A stretch of DNA of 64,000 nt from CAZTVN01 sp964617145 (lineage in GTDB: Bacteria > Patescibacteriota > Gracilibacteria > UBA1369 > JACRIC01). A model generated the notes under the pieces. The model was not told the DNA's origin. It searched no databases and saw nothing but the letters and a program-made list of their open reading frames with translations. The translations under genes were made by a program, and so were the position numbers. Position 1 is the stretch's first letter, and every line of letters starts with the position of its first letter. This document shows, piece by piece, positions 47,331 through 58,107 of the stretch. The DNA lies in assembly GCA_964617145.1 (NCBI GenBank), contig CAZTVN010000001.1, positions 1-64,000 on the forward strand, given 5' to 3'.

Positions 47331-47633
47331 TTATTTTTCTTTCAAAAATTTATTGAGATCAAGCTTCTTTTTTTTATCTTTTAAGGTCACAATAGCTTTT
47401 TTAAGCATATCTCTTTTTTCCATCAGTTGTCCCTTTTTTAAGAATCGATATTTTTGTTTAATAGGGATCATTCTCACGCTTTCTATTTGAACTCCATATA
47501 TTTTTCGAATCGCATTTTTAATATCAATTTTCGTGCTTTTTTTCTTTGCCAAGAAGGTATATTTCCCTTTTTCTTGCATTTTCGTGCTTTTCTCAGTTAC
47601 CAATGGCTGTATTATTGAGTCTAATTCGTACAT
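47331..47633 (-). CDS. rplW: Ribosomal protein uL23
   Basis: The 100-residue exit-site protein that docks trigger factor and SRP. LVTEKSTKMQEKGKYTFLA and IKNAIRKIYGVQIESVRM match the family. Basic C-terminal tail. Confidence 0.95.
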   Translation of the reverse strand: MYELDSIIQPLVTEKSTKMQEKGKYTFLAKKKSTKIDIKNAIRKIYGVQIESVRMIPIKQKYRFLKKGQLMEKRDMLKKAIVTLKDKKKKLDLNKFLKEK

Positions 47634-47648
47634 TTTAAAAATAGGAAT

Positions 47649-48293
47649 TTAAGAGATTTTAGGTTTACGTAGTTTTAAGAAAATGTTTTCGATTTCCTTC
47701 AAAGCTTCTTCGATAAAAACAACTTTTTCATATTTTAAAAGATCTTCTGGATTGAGATAATTAACGAGCAGCGTTTTTACATTTTTTATATTTCTTGCGG
47801 ATTTTTCGAGGGATTCGTGTTTTTTTGATAAAACAAAAAGAGCGTTTCTTTGAATTGGTAATTTTTCCATCATTGTTTTAAATGTTTTGGTTTTTATTTC
47901 ATTGTCATAATTTTCGATGGCAAAAATTTGATCCCCTTTTGCTAAAGCTGATAAATATGAAAATAATGCTTTTCTTCTTTGTTTTTTTGGCATCATGAGA
48001 GAAAAATTTTGAGTATTTCTTGGTCCAAACGCTACTCCTCCTCCTTTCATGTGCGGATTTCTGGTTGAACCCTGACGCGCCCGACCTGTCCCTTTTTGTG
48101 GATGAGGTTTTCTACCGCCACCACGCACTTCTCCTTTCGTTTTTGTATGCGCAATAGCGATTCTTTTGTTTGCTTGTTGATATCTCAAATATTGATGCAT
48201 GAGGTCGTGATTTACCTTTATTCCGAAAATATTTTCGTTTAGAGTAATTTGTCCTTTTTTTTCACCCATTTGTGTGTAGAGATCTATTTTCAT
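47649..48293 (-). CDS. rplD: Ribosomal protein uL4
   Basis: The 214-residue protein has the tunnel loop KTKGEVRGGGRKPHPQKGTG, RARQGSTRNPHMKGGGVAFG. L4 autoregulates the S10 operon in enterobacteria; the foldable leader before rplC is a candidate site, but this is inference. Start overlaps the rplC stop by one base. Confidence 0.97.
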   Translation of the reverse strand: MKIDLYTQMGEKKGQITLNENIFGIKVNHDLMHQYLRYQQANKRIAIAHTKTKGEVRGGGRKPHPQKGTGRARQGSTRNPHMKGGGVAFGPRNTQNFSLMMPKKQRRKALFSYLSALAKGDQIFAIENYDNEIKTKTFKTMMEKLPIQRNALFVLSKKHESLEKSARNIKNVKTLLVNYLNPEDLLKYEKVVFIEEALKEIENIFLKLRKPKIS

Positions 48294-48877
48294 TATGAAA
48301 TTTTTCTTATGATGACGAGACTATTTTTGCTTCCGGGTATTGGCCCTTTTATTCCTATAAGGTGTTCTTCTTTGTTGAGATAGGCAATCGGGGCTTTTTT
48401 GAGCGTAACCATTTCACTTCCCATATGACCTGGTAGTCGTTTCCCTTTATGAACACGACCTGGTTTTGCCCTGGCTCCAATTGAGCCTGGTTCTCTATGA
48501 TGATGTGAACCGTGGGAAGCTGGTCCCCCTGCGAAATGAAATCTTTTTATTACTCCTTGAAATCCTTTTCCTTTTGAAATACCGCTAATTTTTACTTTCT
48601 CATTTTCTTGGAACATTTCTACGGTTACAAGGCTACCTTTCTTATATTGTTCTTCATTTTCAATGCGGAATTCTTTTTTGAAATAAAATTGTTTATTCTT
48701 TTTTGGGTTTTTCAGTTTTTGAAATCCGAGAACGATTGCTGAATAACCATCCTTTTCCAAGGTTTTGACCTGCGTAACTTCATTTGGTACACATTGCACT
48801 ATGGTCAAGGGAATTGGCTTTCCGTTATCTCCAAAAATCCGCGTCATACCTATTTTTTTGCCGAGTATTCCTGGCAT
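48293..48877 (-). CDS. rplC: Ribosomal protein uL3
   Basis: The 194-residue protein starts LGKKIGMTRIFGDNGKPIP after two extra residues and has the HFAGGPASHGSHHHREPGSI loop near the peptidyl transferase centre. It is the first gene of the long S10-spc-alpha run here because rpsJ is separated from it by a terminator and a promoter. Confidence 0.97.
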   Translation of the reverse strand: MPGILGKKIGMTRIFGDNGKPIPLTIVQCVPNEVTQVKTLEKDGYSAIVLGFQKLKNPKKNKQFYFKKEFRIENEEQYKKGSLVTVEMFQENEKVKISGISKGKGFQGVIKRFHFAGGPASHGSHHHREPGSIGARAKPGRVHKGKRLPGHMGSEMVTLKKAPIAYLNKEEHLIGIKGPIPGSKNSLVIIRKIS

Positions 48878-48921
48878 AACTTAGTGGTTAATAATTTTTT
48901 TAGTCTTTGGACTTTTGATTT

Positions 48922-48954
48922 CCTTATGGTGTTTTTTTTCAAATCACCTTAAGG
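48922..48954 (-). promoter_or_regulatory. Hairpin in the rplC leader
   Basis: In the roughly 100 nt leader of rplC, CCTTAAGGTG (48954-48945) pairs with CACCATAAGG (48931-48922) with one mismatch and a 13 nt A-rich loop. It could be a site for autogenous control of the S10 operon or just a stabilising stem. No known leader motif was matched. Confidence 0.4.
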
Positions 48955-48986
48955 AGCCTCTGACTTTTTTAACATAAGCAGGGATG

Positions 48987-49015
48987 AGTTTAGCTTCTTA
49001 TTGGCCTTAAGTCAA
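48987..49015 (-). promoter_or_regulatory. Promoter of the S10-spc-alpha run (before rplC)
   Basis: Minus strand: -35 TTGACT (49015-49010), 17 bp spacer, -10 TAAACT (48992-48987). The flanking bases TTGACTTAAG are identical to those of the rpoB promoter. Start near 48980, so the leader is about 100 nt. Confidence 0.75.
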
Positions 49016-49045
49016 ATTTTTTTTATGAAAAAAATTGATAGTTAA

Positions 49046-49081
49046 AAATTTATCAAAAGAAATTTTGCTTTTGATAAATTT
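49046..49081 (-). terminator. Terminator after rpsJ
   Basis: A perfect 14 bp inverted repeat (49046-49059 with 49068-49081; arm AAATTTATCAAAAG) with an 8 nt loop, followed on the minus strand by a short T run. The stem is AT-rich but long. It lies 53 bp after the rpsJ stop and just before the rplC promoter. The 256 bp gap 48878-49133 is fully explained by this, the promoter and the leader hairpin. Confidence 0.6.
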
Positions 49082-49133
49082 GCAAGTAGGGTAGCGATTT
49101 TTTCAGCACCTTCTTAGTTTTTCAGACAACTCC

Positions 49134-49460
49134 TTAAGATTCCAGACTTAACATTTTAATTTCGATGTCTACTCCTGCTGGCAGATCGAGATTGGTGAGG
49201 GCATCGATCGTTGATGATGTTGTTTCAGAAATATCGATTAGGCGAGTATGTGTACGAACTTCAAATTGTTCACGAGAATCTTTGTGAACAAATGTTGATT
49301 TGTTCACTGTGAATTTTTCTATTTTTGTTGGAAGGGGTATGGGCCCTGCAACCAAAGCGCCGCTACGTTCAGCTGTATCGATAATTAAGCGTGACGATTC
49401 GTCGATTACCTTATGGTCAAATGAGCGTATTTTAATGCGTATTTTTTGTTTGGCAGCCAT
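49134..49460 (-). CDS. rpsJ: Ribosomal protein uS10
   Basis: The 108-residue protein also acts as NusE. It has [20 protein letters not shown] and [29 protein letters not shown]. It follows tuf with a one-base overlap (TAATG) and is cut off from rplC by a terminator, so it belongs to the tuf transcript. Confidence 0.97.
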   Translation of the reverse strand: MAAKQKIRIKIRSFDHKVIDESSRLIIDTAERSGALVAGPIPLPTKIEKFTVNKSTFVHKDSREQFEVRTHTRLIDISETTSSTIDALTNLDLPAGVDIEIKMLSLES

Positions 49461-50590
49461 TACTTCATTATTTTAGCGACTACTCCCGCTCCGACGGTTC
49501 TGCCACCTTCGCGGATAGCGAAACGAAGCCCGCTATCCATAGCAATTGGCGCACTGAGTTTTACGACCATCTTTATGTTATCGCCTGGCATTACCATTTC
49601 CACATTTTGAGGAAGTTCAACTTCTCCTGTAACATCGGTGGTTCGGATGTAAAATTGAGGTTTGTAACCTTTAAAGAAAGGAGTATGGCGGCCACCTTCT
49701 TCTTTAGTCAAAATATAGACTTCTGCTTCAAATTCGGTGTGAGGAGTGATACTGCCTGGCTTTGCAATGACCTGTCCGCGTTCTATTTCTTCTCTTTCAA
49801 TACCTCGAAGAAGTAGTCCCACGTTATCACCCGCTTGACCTTGGTCAAGCTCTTTGCGGAACATTTCTACTCCAGTTACCACAACTTTTCTGGTTTCTTT
49901 CACCCCAACAATTTCTATTTCTTCGTTCACTTTTACTACTCCTTGTTCGACACGACCTGTTGCCACAGTTCCACGACCTTTAATAGAAAATACATCTTCA
50001 ACCGGCATTAAGAAGGGTTTATCGAGTTCACGAACTGGTTGAGGAATTTGTTCGTCAAGCGCTTTGGCAAGGTCAATAATAGGCTTACAAGCCGCACAAT
50101 CTTCTTTGCCACATGCACATTCGAGAGCTTTTAATGCTGATCCTCTTATAATAACGGCGTTATCTCCGTCAAATTCGTATTTGTTTAGCAATTCTCGGAC
50201 TTCCATCTCAGAGAGTTCTGCAATTTCGCTGTCCGCCATATCCATTTTATTGAGGAAGACAATAATTTTTGGAACTCCAACTTGACGAGCAAGAAGGATG
50301 TGTTCACGGGTTTGAGGCATTGGGCCATCGGCTGCTGATACTACAAGAATAGCTCCATCCATTTGAGCTGCACCCGTAATCATGTTTTTGACGTAGTCAG
50401 CATGCCCGGGACAGTCTACGTGAGCATAGTGACGATTTGGAGTTTCATATTCTTGATGAGAAGNNNNNNNNNNATAGGCATTCGCAAGTACCCCCGTGAT
50501 TGCCTCCGTAAGAGTCGTTTTTCCGTGATCTACGTGACCTATGGTCCCTACGTTTAAATGTGGTTTACTTCGATCAAATTTAACTCCCAT
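49460..50590 (-). CDS. tuf: Elongation factor Tu (interrupted by an assembly gap)
   Basis: Delivers aminoacyl-tRNA to the ribosome. [10 protein letters not shown] (G1), [13 protein letters not shown] (G3), NKMD (G4) and domains 2 and 3 to the usual end [15 protein letters not shown] are present. Ten N bases at 50464-50473 replace the segment between LANAY and SHQEYET. In other EF-Tu proteins this stretch has about 24 residues and includes switch I with the RGITI threonine. The gap is therefore under-sized by roughly 60 nt and the apparent 376 residues is too short by about 20. I read this as an assembly gap, not a biological deletion. Confidence 0.96.
   Translation of the reverse strand: MGVKFDRSKPHLNVGTIGHVDHGKTTLTEAITGVLANAYXXXXSHQEYETPNRHYAHVDCPGHADYVKNMITGAAQMDGAILVVSAADGPMPQTREHILLARQVGVPKIIVFLNKMDMADSEIAELSEMEVRELLNKYEFDGDNAVIIRGSALKALECACGKEDCAACKPIIDLAKALDEQIPQPVRELDKPFLMPVEDVFSIKGRGTVATGRVEQGVVKVNEEIEIVGVKETRKVVVTGVEMFRKELDQGQAGDNVGLLLRGIEREEIERGQVIAKPGSITPHTEFEAEVYILTKEEGGRHTPFFKGYKPQFYIRTTDVTGEVELPQNVEMVMPGDNIKMVVKLSAPIAMDSGLRFAIREGGRTVGAGVVAKIMK
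50464..50473. other. Assembly gap (run of 10 N)
   Basis: Ten undetermined bases inside tuf. Comparison with the EF-Tu family shows that about 73 bases should lie here. The flanks are in frame with each other only because the missing length minus ten is a multiple of three. Confidence 0.98.
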
Positions 50591-50634
50591 AATAGATGTT
50601 GTTAAGTTTTTTTAAAAGTGCAAAGTGCGAAGAG

Positions 50635-50663
50635 ATAGTAGCGGAAAAAACCTGACATTGCAA
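50635..50663 (-). promoter_or_regulatory. Promoter of tuf-rpsJ
   Basis: Minus strand: -35 TTGCAA (50663-50658), 17 bp spacer, -10 TACTAT (50640-50635), with start near 50628 and a leader of about 38 nt before tuf. It gives tuf and rpsJ their own transcript besides any read-through from fusA. Confidence 0.6.
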
Positions 50664-50674
50664 GTTAAAGTTTT

Positions 50675-52747
50675 TTATTTCATGCCTTTTTCTTCCTTAA
50701 TTTTTTCGGCTATATTTCCTGGTACTTTTTCGTATGACGCAAATTCCATGGAATAACTTCCTCTTCCTTGCGTCATAGATCTTAAATCTGTTGCATATCC
50801 GAACATATTGGCAAGTGGAATCAAGGCTTTAACGAATTTTACGACTCCTCGATTTCCCATTTCTTGGATTTGTCCTCTGCGAGCATTGAGATTTCCCATA
50901 ACTTCTCCCATGTAGTCCTCTGGTGTTATTACTTCAATTTTCATAATGGGTTCAAGGATTACTGGATCTGCTTTTTTTGCCGCGTCTTGAACGCAGATGG
51001 ATCCTGCTATTTTGAAAGCCATTTCTGATGAATCTACGTCATGATATGATCCGTCAAAAAGTTCTGCTTTAATATCTACAAGAGGATAGCCAGCAATTAC
51101 TCCACGTGTTAAAGCTTCTTGAATACCTTTGTTTACTGCTGGAATATATTCTCTTGGGATTCTTCCTCCAACAATAGAGTCGATAAATTCATAACCTTTG
51201 CCAGTTTCATTGGGTGAAACCCGAAGCCATACATGACCATACTGTCCTCGACCTCCTGTTTGTTTGATATATTTTTTTTCCATTTCCACTTCTTTCTGAA
51301 TCGTTTCGCGATAAGCGACTTGAGGTCTTCCAATATTGGCTTCTACTTTGAATTCTCTCCTTAGACGATCAACAATGATTTCAAGATGAAGTTCTCCCAT
51401 TCCCGCAATAATGGTTTGGGCTGTTTCTTCATCGGTTCTCACTTGAAATGTTGGATCTTCTTCTGTTAATTTTCGAAGTGCGTTACCCATTTTTTCTTGA
51501 TCTGCTTTGGTTTTTGGTTCAATGGCTATGGAAATTACTGGCTCAGGAAATTCGATAGATTCGAGCACTATAGTGTGATTTTCATCGCAGAGTGTATCTC
51601 CTGTACTTGTTCCTTTTAATCCCACAATGGCTGCTATATCTCCTGAGGTGATTGTTTTTATTTCTTCGCGTTGATTGGAATGCATGCGCAACAGTCTTCC
51701 GACGCGTTCTTTATTTTCTTTTGTTGCATTGTAGACGTAGGATCCTGCTGGTAATTTCCCTGAATATACCCGAATGAAACAGAGTTTTCCCACAAAAGGA
51801 TCTGTTGCGATTTTAAAAGCCAGGGCTGAAAATGGCTCATTTTCATCAGATTTTCGCGTTTCTTCTTCATCAGTTTTTGGATTTTTTCCTTTTATTGGAG
51901 GAATATCGAGAGGGGAGGGAAGATATTCTTTTACCGCATCGAGTACGAGTTGGACTCCCATGTTTTGGAGTGCAGAACCACATAGAACGGGAATAATTTG
52001 ATTGATAATTGTTCCTTTTCTTAAACCTTTTTTTATTTCTTCTTCAGAAAGATCTCCTTTTTCAAGATATTTTTCTAATAGCGATACGTCACTTTCTGCC
52101 GCCTTTTCAACAATTTTATGTCGATATTCTTCTACTTGATTTTGCATAGAGCTTGGAATCTCTCCCTCTTCGAGCGTTTCACCATGTTTTCCGCTGAATG
52201 TGTAAGCTTTTTTTGTGATAAGATCGATTATTCCTTTAAATTCGCTTTCTGCGCCAATAGGAAGTTGAATGGCTACAGCATTTTTGTTTAATCTTTGGTG
52301 AATAGATTCCAAACTCATAAAAAAATCGCCTCCGGTTTTATCCATTTTATTAATGAAGGCGATGCGAGGCACGTGATATTTATCTGCTTGATGCCATACA
52401 GTTTCTGATTGAGGTTCAACACCTTGAGAACCATCGAAAACTACTACTCCGCCATCAAGCACCCGAAGAGATCTTTCCACTTCAGCCGTGAAATCGACGT
52501 GTCCAGGTGTATCAATGAGGTTGATTCGAATATCTTTCCAAAAGCATGTTGTTGCCGCGGAAGTAATAGTGATCCCCCGTTCTCTCTCTTGTTCCATCCA
52601 GTCCATAGTGGCTTCACCTTCGTGTACTTCGCCTATTTTGTAATTTTTTCCCGTATAGAAAAGAACACGTTCGGAAACGGTTGTTTTCCCGGCATCTATA
52701 TGAGCAATAATTCCGATATTTCGGAGGTTTAAAAGATTTTCAGACAT
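50675..52747 (-). CDS. fusA: Elongation factor G
   Basis: The 690-residue translocase. The GTPase motifs [17 protein letters not shown] and NKMDKTGGD are intact, followed by domains II-V. I placed the start at 52747 ([18 protein letters not shown]); a Met ten residues earlier would overlap rpsG. Order rpsL-rpsG-fusA-tuf is the standard str operon. Confidence 0.97.
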   Translation of the reverse strand: MSENLLNLRNIGIIAHIDAGKTTVSERVLFYTGKNYKIGEVHEGEATMDWMEQERERGITITSAATTCFWKDIRINLIDTPGHVDFTAEVERSLRVLDGGVVVFDGSQGVEPQSETVWHQADKYHVPRIAFINKMDKTGGDFFMSLESIHQRLNKNAVAIQLPIGAESEFKGIIDLITKKAYTFSGKHGETLEEGEIPSSMQNQVEEYRHKIVEKAAESDVSLLEKYLEKGDLSEEEIKKGLRKGTIINQIIPVLCGSALQNMGVQLVLDAVKEYLPSPLDIPPIKGKNPKTDEEETRKSDENEPFSALAFKIATDPFVGKLCFIRVYSGKLPAGSYVYNATKENKERVGRLLRMHSNQREEIKTITSGDIAAIVGLKGTSTGDTLCDENHTIVLESIEFPEPVISIAIEPKTKADQEKMGNALRKLTEEDPTFQVRTDEETAQTIIAGMGELHLEIIVDRLRREFKVEANIGRPQVAYRETIQKEVEMEKKYIKQTGGRGQYGHVWLRVSPNETGKGYEFIDSIVGGRIPREYIPAVNKGIQEALTRGVIAGYPLVDIKAELFDGSYHDVDSSEMAFKIAGSICVQDAAKKADPVILEPIMKIEVITPEDYMGEVMGNLNARRGQIQEMGNRGVVKFVKALIPLANMFGYATDLRSMTQGRGSYSMEFASYEKVPGNIAEKIKEEKGMK

Positions 52748-52754
52748 AATTTTT

Positions 52755-53210
52755 TTAGTAGCGAGCAAAATGAGCAAATGCCTTATTGGCTTGAGCCATT
52801 TTGTGTGTTTCTTCTTTCTTTTTTACTGCTAGGCCTATTCCATTTGAAGCATCTATAAGTTCGTTAGCGAGCTTTTGAGCCATTTTTGCTCCTTTTTTTG
52901 ATCGGGCACCCTTTAAAATCCATCGGTAAGAAAGCATTATTTGTCGATTTGATGGTACTTCGCGAGGTATTTGATATACGGATCCTCCTACTCGTTGAGC
53001 TTTTACTTCTATATTTGGTTTCACATTTTCAACGGCTTTTTCAAAAATTTTTATTGGATTTTCTTTTGTTTTTTCTTTAATAATTTTCATACATTCTTCA
53101 AAAATTTTTCTTGCAACGCCTTTTTTACCCCGATTCATGATGTAATTAATAAATTTTTCGCGCATCGGATCGGATCCTTCCGGAATGAATAGAGTTCTTT
53201 TCTGAGCCAT
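52755..53210 (-). CDS. rpsG: Ribosomal protein uS7
   Basis: The 151-residue protein has a shortened N-terminus ([15 protein letters not shown]) and the conserved blocks [20 protein letters not shown] and [20 protein letters not shown]. It initiates folding of the 30S head. Confidence 0.97.
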   Translation of the reverse strand: MAQKRTLFIPEGSDPMREKFINYIMNRGKKGVARKIFEECMKIIKEKTKENPIKIFEKAVENVKPNIEVKAQRVGGSVYQIPREVPSNRQIMLSYRWILKGARSKKGAKMAQKLANELIDASNGIGLAVKKKEETHKMAQANKAFAHFARY

Positions 53211-53224
53211 AAAAATTTAAAATA

Positions 53225-53638
53225 TTAAGACTTAGGTTTTTTAGCGCCGTACCTCGAACGCCCTTTTTTTCTATTTTCGACACCTAAAGTATCCAGCGTT
53301 CCTCGTATTATGTGATACCGTACACCCGGTAAATCTTTTACTCTTCCTCCTCGAACAAGTACTATTGAGTGTTCTTGTAGATTGTGTCCTTCACCAGGAA
53401 TGTAAGCATTAATTTCCATGCCATTTGTGAGTCTCACTCTTGCGATTTTGCGAAGGGCTGAGTTTGGTTTTTTTGGCGTCATGGTTTTTACTTGAAGACA
53501 AACACCTCGCTTGAAAGCACAATTAAGCTTCGTAGCCTTATTTTTTAATGTGTTCATTATAGTTAAGAGCGCTGGCGATTTGCTTTTCTTTTTTGGAGAT
53601 CTTCGCGGATTTTTGATGAGTTGATTAATGGTTGGCAC
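53225..53638 (-). CDS. rpsL: Ribosomal protein uS12
   Basis: The 137-residue decoding-centre protein. [33 protein letters not shown] and [20 protein letters not shown] are all present. The Lys residues where streptomycin resistance changes occur are the wild type form. A 13-residue insertion-like basic stretch ([14 protein letters not shown]) lies after the N-terminus. Confidence 0.97.
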   Translation of the reverse strand: MPTINQLIKNPRRSPKKKSKSPALLTIMNTLKNKATKLNCAFKRGVCLQVKTMTPKKPNSALRKIARVRLTNGMEINAYIPGEGHNLQEHSIVLVRGGRVKDLPGVRYHIIRGTLDTLGVENRKKGRSRYGAKKPKS

Positions 53639-53682
53639 GTTACCTATTTTAGAGTTTAATAATCAATTTTGGCTGCATTCGG

Positions 53683-53711
53683 AGTTTAGGGAAAAATTGA
53701 GATCAAGGCAA
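53683..53711 (-). promoter_or_regulatory. Promoter of the str operon (rpsL)
   Basis: Minus strand: TTGCCT (53711-53706), 17 bp spacer, TAAACT (53688-53683), in the 90 bp gap between rpoC and rpsL. The start near 53676 leaves a leader of about 38 nt. Confidence 0.55.
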
Positions 53712-53728
53712 TAGTTTTTTGTTTTGTT

Positions 53729-56700
53729 TTAACTTTCTTGATTATTTTCTTGTGCTTTCCTTCTGTAAATTTCTCCTGCGGGTATAAGTTTTCCGATAAT
53801 AACGTTTTCTTTTAACCCTTCAAGAAAATCGATTTTTCGTGTTGAGGCTGCTTCCACCAGCACTCGGATAGTTTCTTGGAACGATGCTGCTGCGAGCCAA
53901 CTATTGGTTTGCAGGGCAATTCTTGTAAGGCCGAGTAAAAGTCTTTCGTAGCGTATTTCTTTGCCTTTTTTCTTCCGAATTTGCTCATTTTTTTCTTCTA
54001 TATCAATAACGTTTGCTACATCTCCCGGCAAATAGTCACCATCACCCGCATCAAGAATTCGTGATTTTGATACCATTTGTCTTGCGATAATTTCGATATG
54101 TTTGTCATTAATACTTTGTCCCTGAGAGGCGTAGATACTTTGTACTTCGGTCACGATGTATCTTTGAACTTCATAGATATTGGTAAGTTCCATCAATTCT
54201 TTGAGATTGATGTGTCCAATAGTAAGAGGCATTCCAGGAAATACTTCATCTCCATTTTTTACCCGTAACGTTCGTTTGTAAGGTATTTTGTAATATTTTT
54301 CTACTGGTCCCGTAGAAGTTATGAGGATGCTATTTTTTTCTACTTTTTTTATTTTTCCTGGAATAATTGCTCTTAAAACTTTTTTGGTTTCGCTTGATTT
54401 TGCGATGACGTCTTTTTCATTAACCTTTTCTCCTTCTTTAATAGTAACTTCAAAATCTGGAGGTATATTTTGAGTCACATCTAAAGCTTTTTCCGATGTT
54501 AACACTACTTCGACTTGATCGGTTTTGCGATTAATTTTTATTTTTCCTTTGATTTCAGCCAATACAGCCGCTGTCTTTGGCGGTCTGGCTTCAAACAGTT
54601 CTTCAACCCGAGTCAAACCTTGAGTAATATCTGCTTCATCGGCCACTCCTCCCATGTGAAATGTTCTCATGGTAAGCTGAGTTCCAGGCTCTCCGATGCT
54701 TTGAGCTGCTATAATTCCAACCGCTGTTCCGAGTTCAACGGTTTTGTTCGTACCTAGATCTTTTCCATAACATTTTCGGCAGACCCCGCCTTTTGCCTTG
54801 CACATCATTACGGAACGCACTCCCACTTCTTCAATTTTATTTTTTCTAATTTTTTTAATAATTTTTTGGTCTATTTCTTCTCCTTTTTTGGCGATAATTT
54901 CTTTACTTTTTGGGTCAATAATATTTGATACGAGTGTTCGGCCGAAGATTCTATTTTCAAATTCTTCACCAATAAGAAGGCTTTCTTTTTTGTTTATTTC
55001 ATGCATGTGCTCTGAGCGGCAGTCGTCATCTTTGATAATAATGTCTTGAACAGCATCAACGAGCCGGCGAGTCAAATAACCTGCTTCTGCCGTTTTCAAA
55101 GCTGTGTCTGATTTTCCTTTACGTCCACCGTGAGTCGCGATGAAATATTCAAGAATGGTAAATCCCTCTTTTAAGTTTGATTTCACGGGAAGCTCTATGG
55201 TACGACCAGCGGGATTAGCCACAAGGCCTTTAATTCCACATAGCTGTGTGATTTGTCCCCAGTTTCCACGCGCTCCTGAGTCAATCATATAAAAGATGTC
55301 GTTATTTTCTTGTATGCTGTCGATCATAGCACTGGTAATCTTTGATTTGGCTTCTGACCAGATTTTTATCGTATTGATATAACGCTCTTCATCTGTTACG
55401 AATCCTTTCCAAAATTGACTATTTATTTCTTTTGCTCTTTCTGATGCTTCTTCAATGATTTTTACTTTTGCTGCAGGAATTATCATATCTGAAGAGGCGA
55501 TAGATAGCCCTGAGACGGTCGCGTAATAAAATCCAAGATCTTTAACTTTATCAGTGAGCTGAGTCGTGATATTGTTTCCTAAAAGTTCGAAACATTCTGC
55601 GATGAGGTCTTTTAAGACTTTTTTGTTTATAACTTCGTTTCGGAAACCGAGCTCTTCTGGAATAACCGTGTTGAAAATGAGTCTTCCGATAGAGGTTTCG
55701 ATGATTTCTCCTTTTATTCTGCATTTGATTTGAGCCTGCAAGTGCGCGAATCCCATTTGATATGCACGCATAGCTTCATCGAAATCAACAAAGACCATAT
55801 TTTCTCCCTTCAATCCTTTGTTAATTTTTGTGAGATAGTAGCATCCGAGTACCATGTCTTGAGTTGCTGTCGTGATTGGTTCACCCGCTGAAGGTTTTAG
55901 AAGATTTTGAGTCGAGAGCATGAGTTCTTGACATTCTTTTTGTGCTTGATCTGATAAAGGTACATGTACCGCCATTTGATCTCCGTCGAAGTCTGCATTA
56001 AACGCAGCGCATACCAGAGGGTGCACTTGAATGGCTTTTCCTTCGATAAGGATGGGTTGAAATGCCTGGATACCAAGTCTGTGAAGTGTTGGAGCGCGAT
56101 TTAAAAGCACAAAATGTGTTTTGGTAATTTCTTCGAGAATATCCCAAACTTCTTTTTTTCCAATATTTATCAATTTTTCAGCGTTTTTGAGATTGTGTGC
56201 GTAGCCTTCTCGAATAAGTCTTCCAATAACATGAGGCTTGAAAAGTTCGAGGGCCATCTGTTTTGGTAATCCGCATTGATGAAGTTGAAGTTGCGGACCT
56301 ACAACGATAACGCTACGACCTGAATAATCAACACGTTTTCCAAGAAGATTTTGACGAAAACGGCCCTGTTTTCCCTTGAGCATGTCTGAGAGAGAACGTA
56401 ATTTTCTTTTATCTCCAGAAGTAAAGACCGCTTTTCCCTGCCTTGCGCTGTTATTGAGCAATGTGTCGACTGCTTCCTGTAGCATTCTTTTTTCATTTCT
56501 ACAGATAACCTCTGGAGCTCCTATAGCAATGAGTTTTTTGAGACGATTGTTTCGGTTGATCACTCTTCTGTAGAGATCATTGAGATCGGAGGCTGCGAAT
56601 CTTCCTCCATCGAGTTGTACCATTGGACGTAGATCGGGTGGAATGACTGGCAGTGCTGTAATAACCATCCATTCTGGTTTAATTCCTGCCTTTAAAAAGC

Positions 56701-57559
56701 CTCCTGCAAGCCTCATTCTTTTAATGATTTTTTTTTGTTTTTGGGTTGGAGCTTTTTTCGTCTCTTTTTTGAGATTTTCTATAAGTTTTTTGAGATCGGT
56801 GTTTTCGATAATGGTGCGTATGGCTTCGGCTCCAGTTCCAGCTTTGAATATATGTCCGAATTTCATCGACATATCCCTGTATTCGAGCTCAGAAAGTACT
56901 GAACAAATTTTTAAGTTTTCGAGATCTTCTTTTGCCTGATTGTATTGATCTCGAAGTTCATCTATTTTTATTGCGTATTCTTTTTCGACTTGATCGAGTT
57001 CTTTTGCTCCCTTGCCTTCTTTTGACAGGCGACTTTTTTCTTCTTTTAATTCTTTTTGAATATTTTGTCTGTGAGTAGAAAATTCTTCTTTGAGTTGTTC
57101 AAGAGTTTCCTCCTTCCCTTTTTCATCAGCGTGAGTGACTATGTAAGCCGCAAAATATGCCACTTGTTCCATAGTTTTTATCGGAAGGTCCAATAAAAGT
57201 CCGATTCTACTTGGCGTTGATCGTAAAAACCAGATGTGTGTTACCGGTGCCGCAAGTTTAATATGCCCCATGCGTTCACGTCGCACAATCGAACGAGTTA
57301 CTTCTACTCCGCATTTTTCACAGATTACTCCTTTATAGCGGATGCGTTTGTATTTTCCACAATAACATTCCCAATTTTTTGTTGGACCGAAAATACGTTC
57401 ACAAAATAATCCATCGCGTTCGGGTTTTTGCGTTCGGTAATTTATTGTTTCCGGTTTTTTTACTTCACCATGAGACCAAGATAAAATGTCTTCAGGAGAA
57501 GCAATGGATATAGCAATGGCGTTAAAATTGTTGATCTTGTTTTTTGCTTCTACATTCAT
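53729..57559 (-). CDS. rpoC: RNA polymerase beta' subunit
   Basis: The 1276-residue largest subunit. The N-terminal zinc site ([20 protein letters not shown]), the clamp, the catalytic [12 protein letters not shown] with the three Asp residues that hold Mg2+, the second zinc cluster (CRKCYGKD) and the trigger loop region ([16 protein letters not shown]) are all found. No large insertion. It lies downstream of ssb rather than directly after rpoB. Confidence 0.98.
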   Translation of the reverse strand: MNVEAKNKINNFNAIAISIASPEDILSWSHGEVKKPETINYRTQKPERDGLFCERIFGPTKNWECYCGKYKRIRYKGVICEKCGVEVTRSIVRRERMGHIKLAAPVTHIWFLRSTPSRIGLLLDLPIKTMEQVAYFAAYIVTHADEKGKEETLEQLKEEFSTHRQNIQKELKEEKSRLSKEGKGAKELDQVEKEYAIKIDELRDQYNQAKEDLENLKICSVLSELEYRDMSMKFGHIFKAGTGAEAIRTIIENTDLKKLIENLKKETKKAPTQKQKKIIKRMRLAGGFLKAGIKPEWMVITALPVIPPDLRPMVQLDGGRFAASDLNDLYRRVINRNNRLKKLIAIGAPEVICRNEKRMLQEAVDTLLNNSARQGKAVFTSGDKRKLRSLSDMLKGKQGRFRQNLLGKRVDYSGRSVIVVGPQLQLHQCGLPKQMALELFKPHVIGRLIREGYAHNLKNAEKLINIGKKEVWDILEEITKTHFVLLNRAPTLHRLGIQAFQPILIEGKAIQVHPLVCAAFNADFDGDQMAVHVPLSDQAQKECQELMLSTQNLLKPSAGEPITTATQDMVLGCYYLTKINKGLKGENMVFVDFDEAMRAYQMGFAHLQAQIKCRIKGEIIETSIGRLIFNTVIPEELGFRNEVINKKVLKDLIAECFELLGNNITTQLTDKVKDLGFYYATVSGLSIASSDMIIPAAKVKIIEEASERAKEINSQFWKGFVTDEERYINTIKIWSEAKSKITSAMIDSIQENNDIFYMIDSGARGNWGQITQLCGIKGLVANPAGRTIELPVKSNLKEGFTILEYFIATHGGRKGKSDTALKTAEAGYLTRRLVDAVQDIIIKDDDCRSEHMHEINKKESLLIGEEFENRIFGRTLVSNIIDPKSKEIIAKKGEEIDQKIIKKIRKNKIEEVGVRSVMMCKAKGGVCRKCYGKDLGTNKTVELGTAVGIIAAQSIGEPGTQLTMRTFHMGGVADEADITQGLTRVEELFEARPPKTAAVLAEIKGKIKINRKTDQVEVVLTSEKALDVTQNIPPDFEVTIKEGEKVNEKDVIAKSSETKKVLRAIIPGKIKKVEKNSILITSTGPVEKYYKIPYKRTLRVKNGDEVFPGMPLTIGHINLKELMELTNIYEVQRYIVTEVQSIYASQGQSINDKHIEIIARQMVSKSRILDAGDGDYLPGDVANVIDIEEKNEQIRKKKGKEIRYERLLLGLTRIALQTNSWLAAASFQETIRVLVEAASTRKIDFLEGLKENVIIGKLIPAGEIYRRKAQENNQES

Positions 57560-57577
57560 GAGAAGAAAGTTAAAAAT

Positions 57578-58057
57578 TTATAGGCCGAGATCGCTGTCGA
57601 TATTTAGTTTTTTGTCATCATTGGATTCGTGGTTTTCTTCATTATCCATTGATATGGATTCATATTCTTCTTCAAAGAGTGTTTCTCCCTCGCTTGATGA
57701 AGTTATCTCATTTTCTTGTTCTTTTGGTCGTTTTTCAAGAATTATCATGTCTTGCACAATTACTTCCGTTTTGAATTTTTTTATTCCTTCTGGAGTATCC
57801 CAGTTACGAGTTTTTAGATATCCTTCAATATAAATGAGTTTTCCTTTTTTGAGATTTTTGTGACATATTTCGGCAAGTCGTGCCCACGCAACGAGTTCAT
57901 GAAATTCTGTTGATCCCTTTTTTGATTTGTCTCTGGTCATCCATTCGCGATTGGTCGCAAGTCCAAAGGTCGCCACTGCTTGGTTAGAAGGGGTGAGTTT
58001 AAGCTCCGGGTCTCTTGTGAGATTCCCGATCAGTATAACTTTATTTACACTTCTCAT
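57578..58057 (-). CDS. ssb: Single-stranded DNA-binding protein
   Basis: The 159-residue protein has an OB-fold (about 1-110) starting SVNKVILIGNLTRDPELKLT and containing FHELVAWARLAEICHKNLKKG and IYIEGYLKTRNWDTPEG. The acidic tail (112-159) ends SDLGL rather than the usual DDDIPF, so the partner-binding tip is altered. Its place between rpoB (50 bp) and rpoC (18 bp) is very unusual. Confidence 0.95.
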   Translation of the reverse strand: MRSVNKVILIGNLTRDPELKLTPSNQAVATFGLATNREWMTRDKSKKGSTEFHELVAWARLAEICHKNLKKGKLIYIEGYLKTRNWDTPEGIKKFKTEVIVQDMIILEKRPKEQENEITSSSEGETLFEEEYESISMDNEENHESNDDKKLNIDSDLGL

Positions 58058-58107
58058 ATTTTCGTAAGGTTATATATTTAAAGGTAATTTTTTAAGAAGA
58101 AATTGTT

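Noticed and set aside
49460..50590. EF-Tu with a genuine deletion in switch I
   Set aside because: The site contains N bases, so the sequence is simply not known there.
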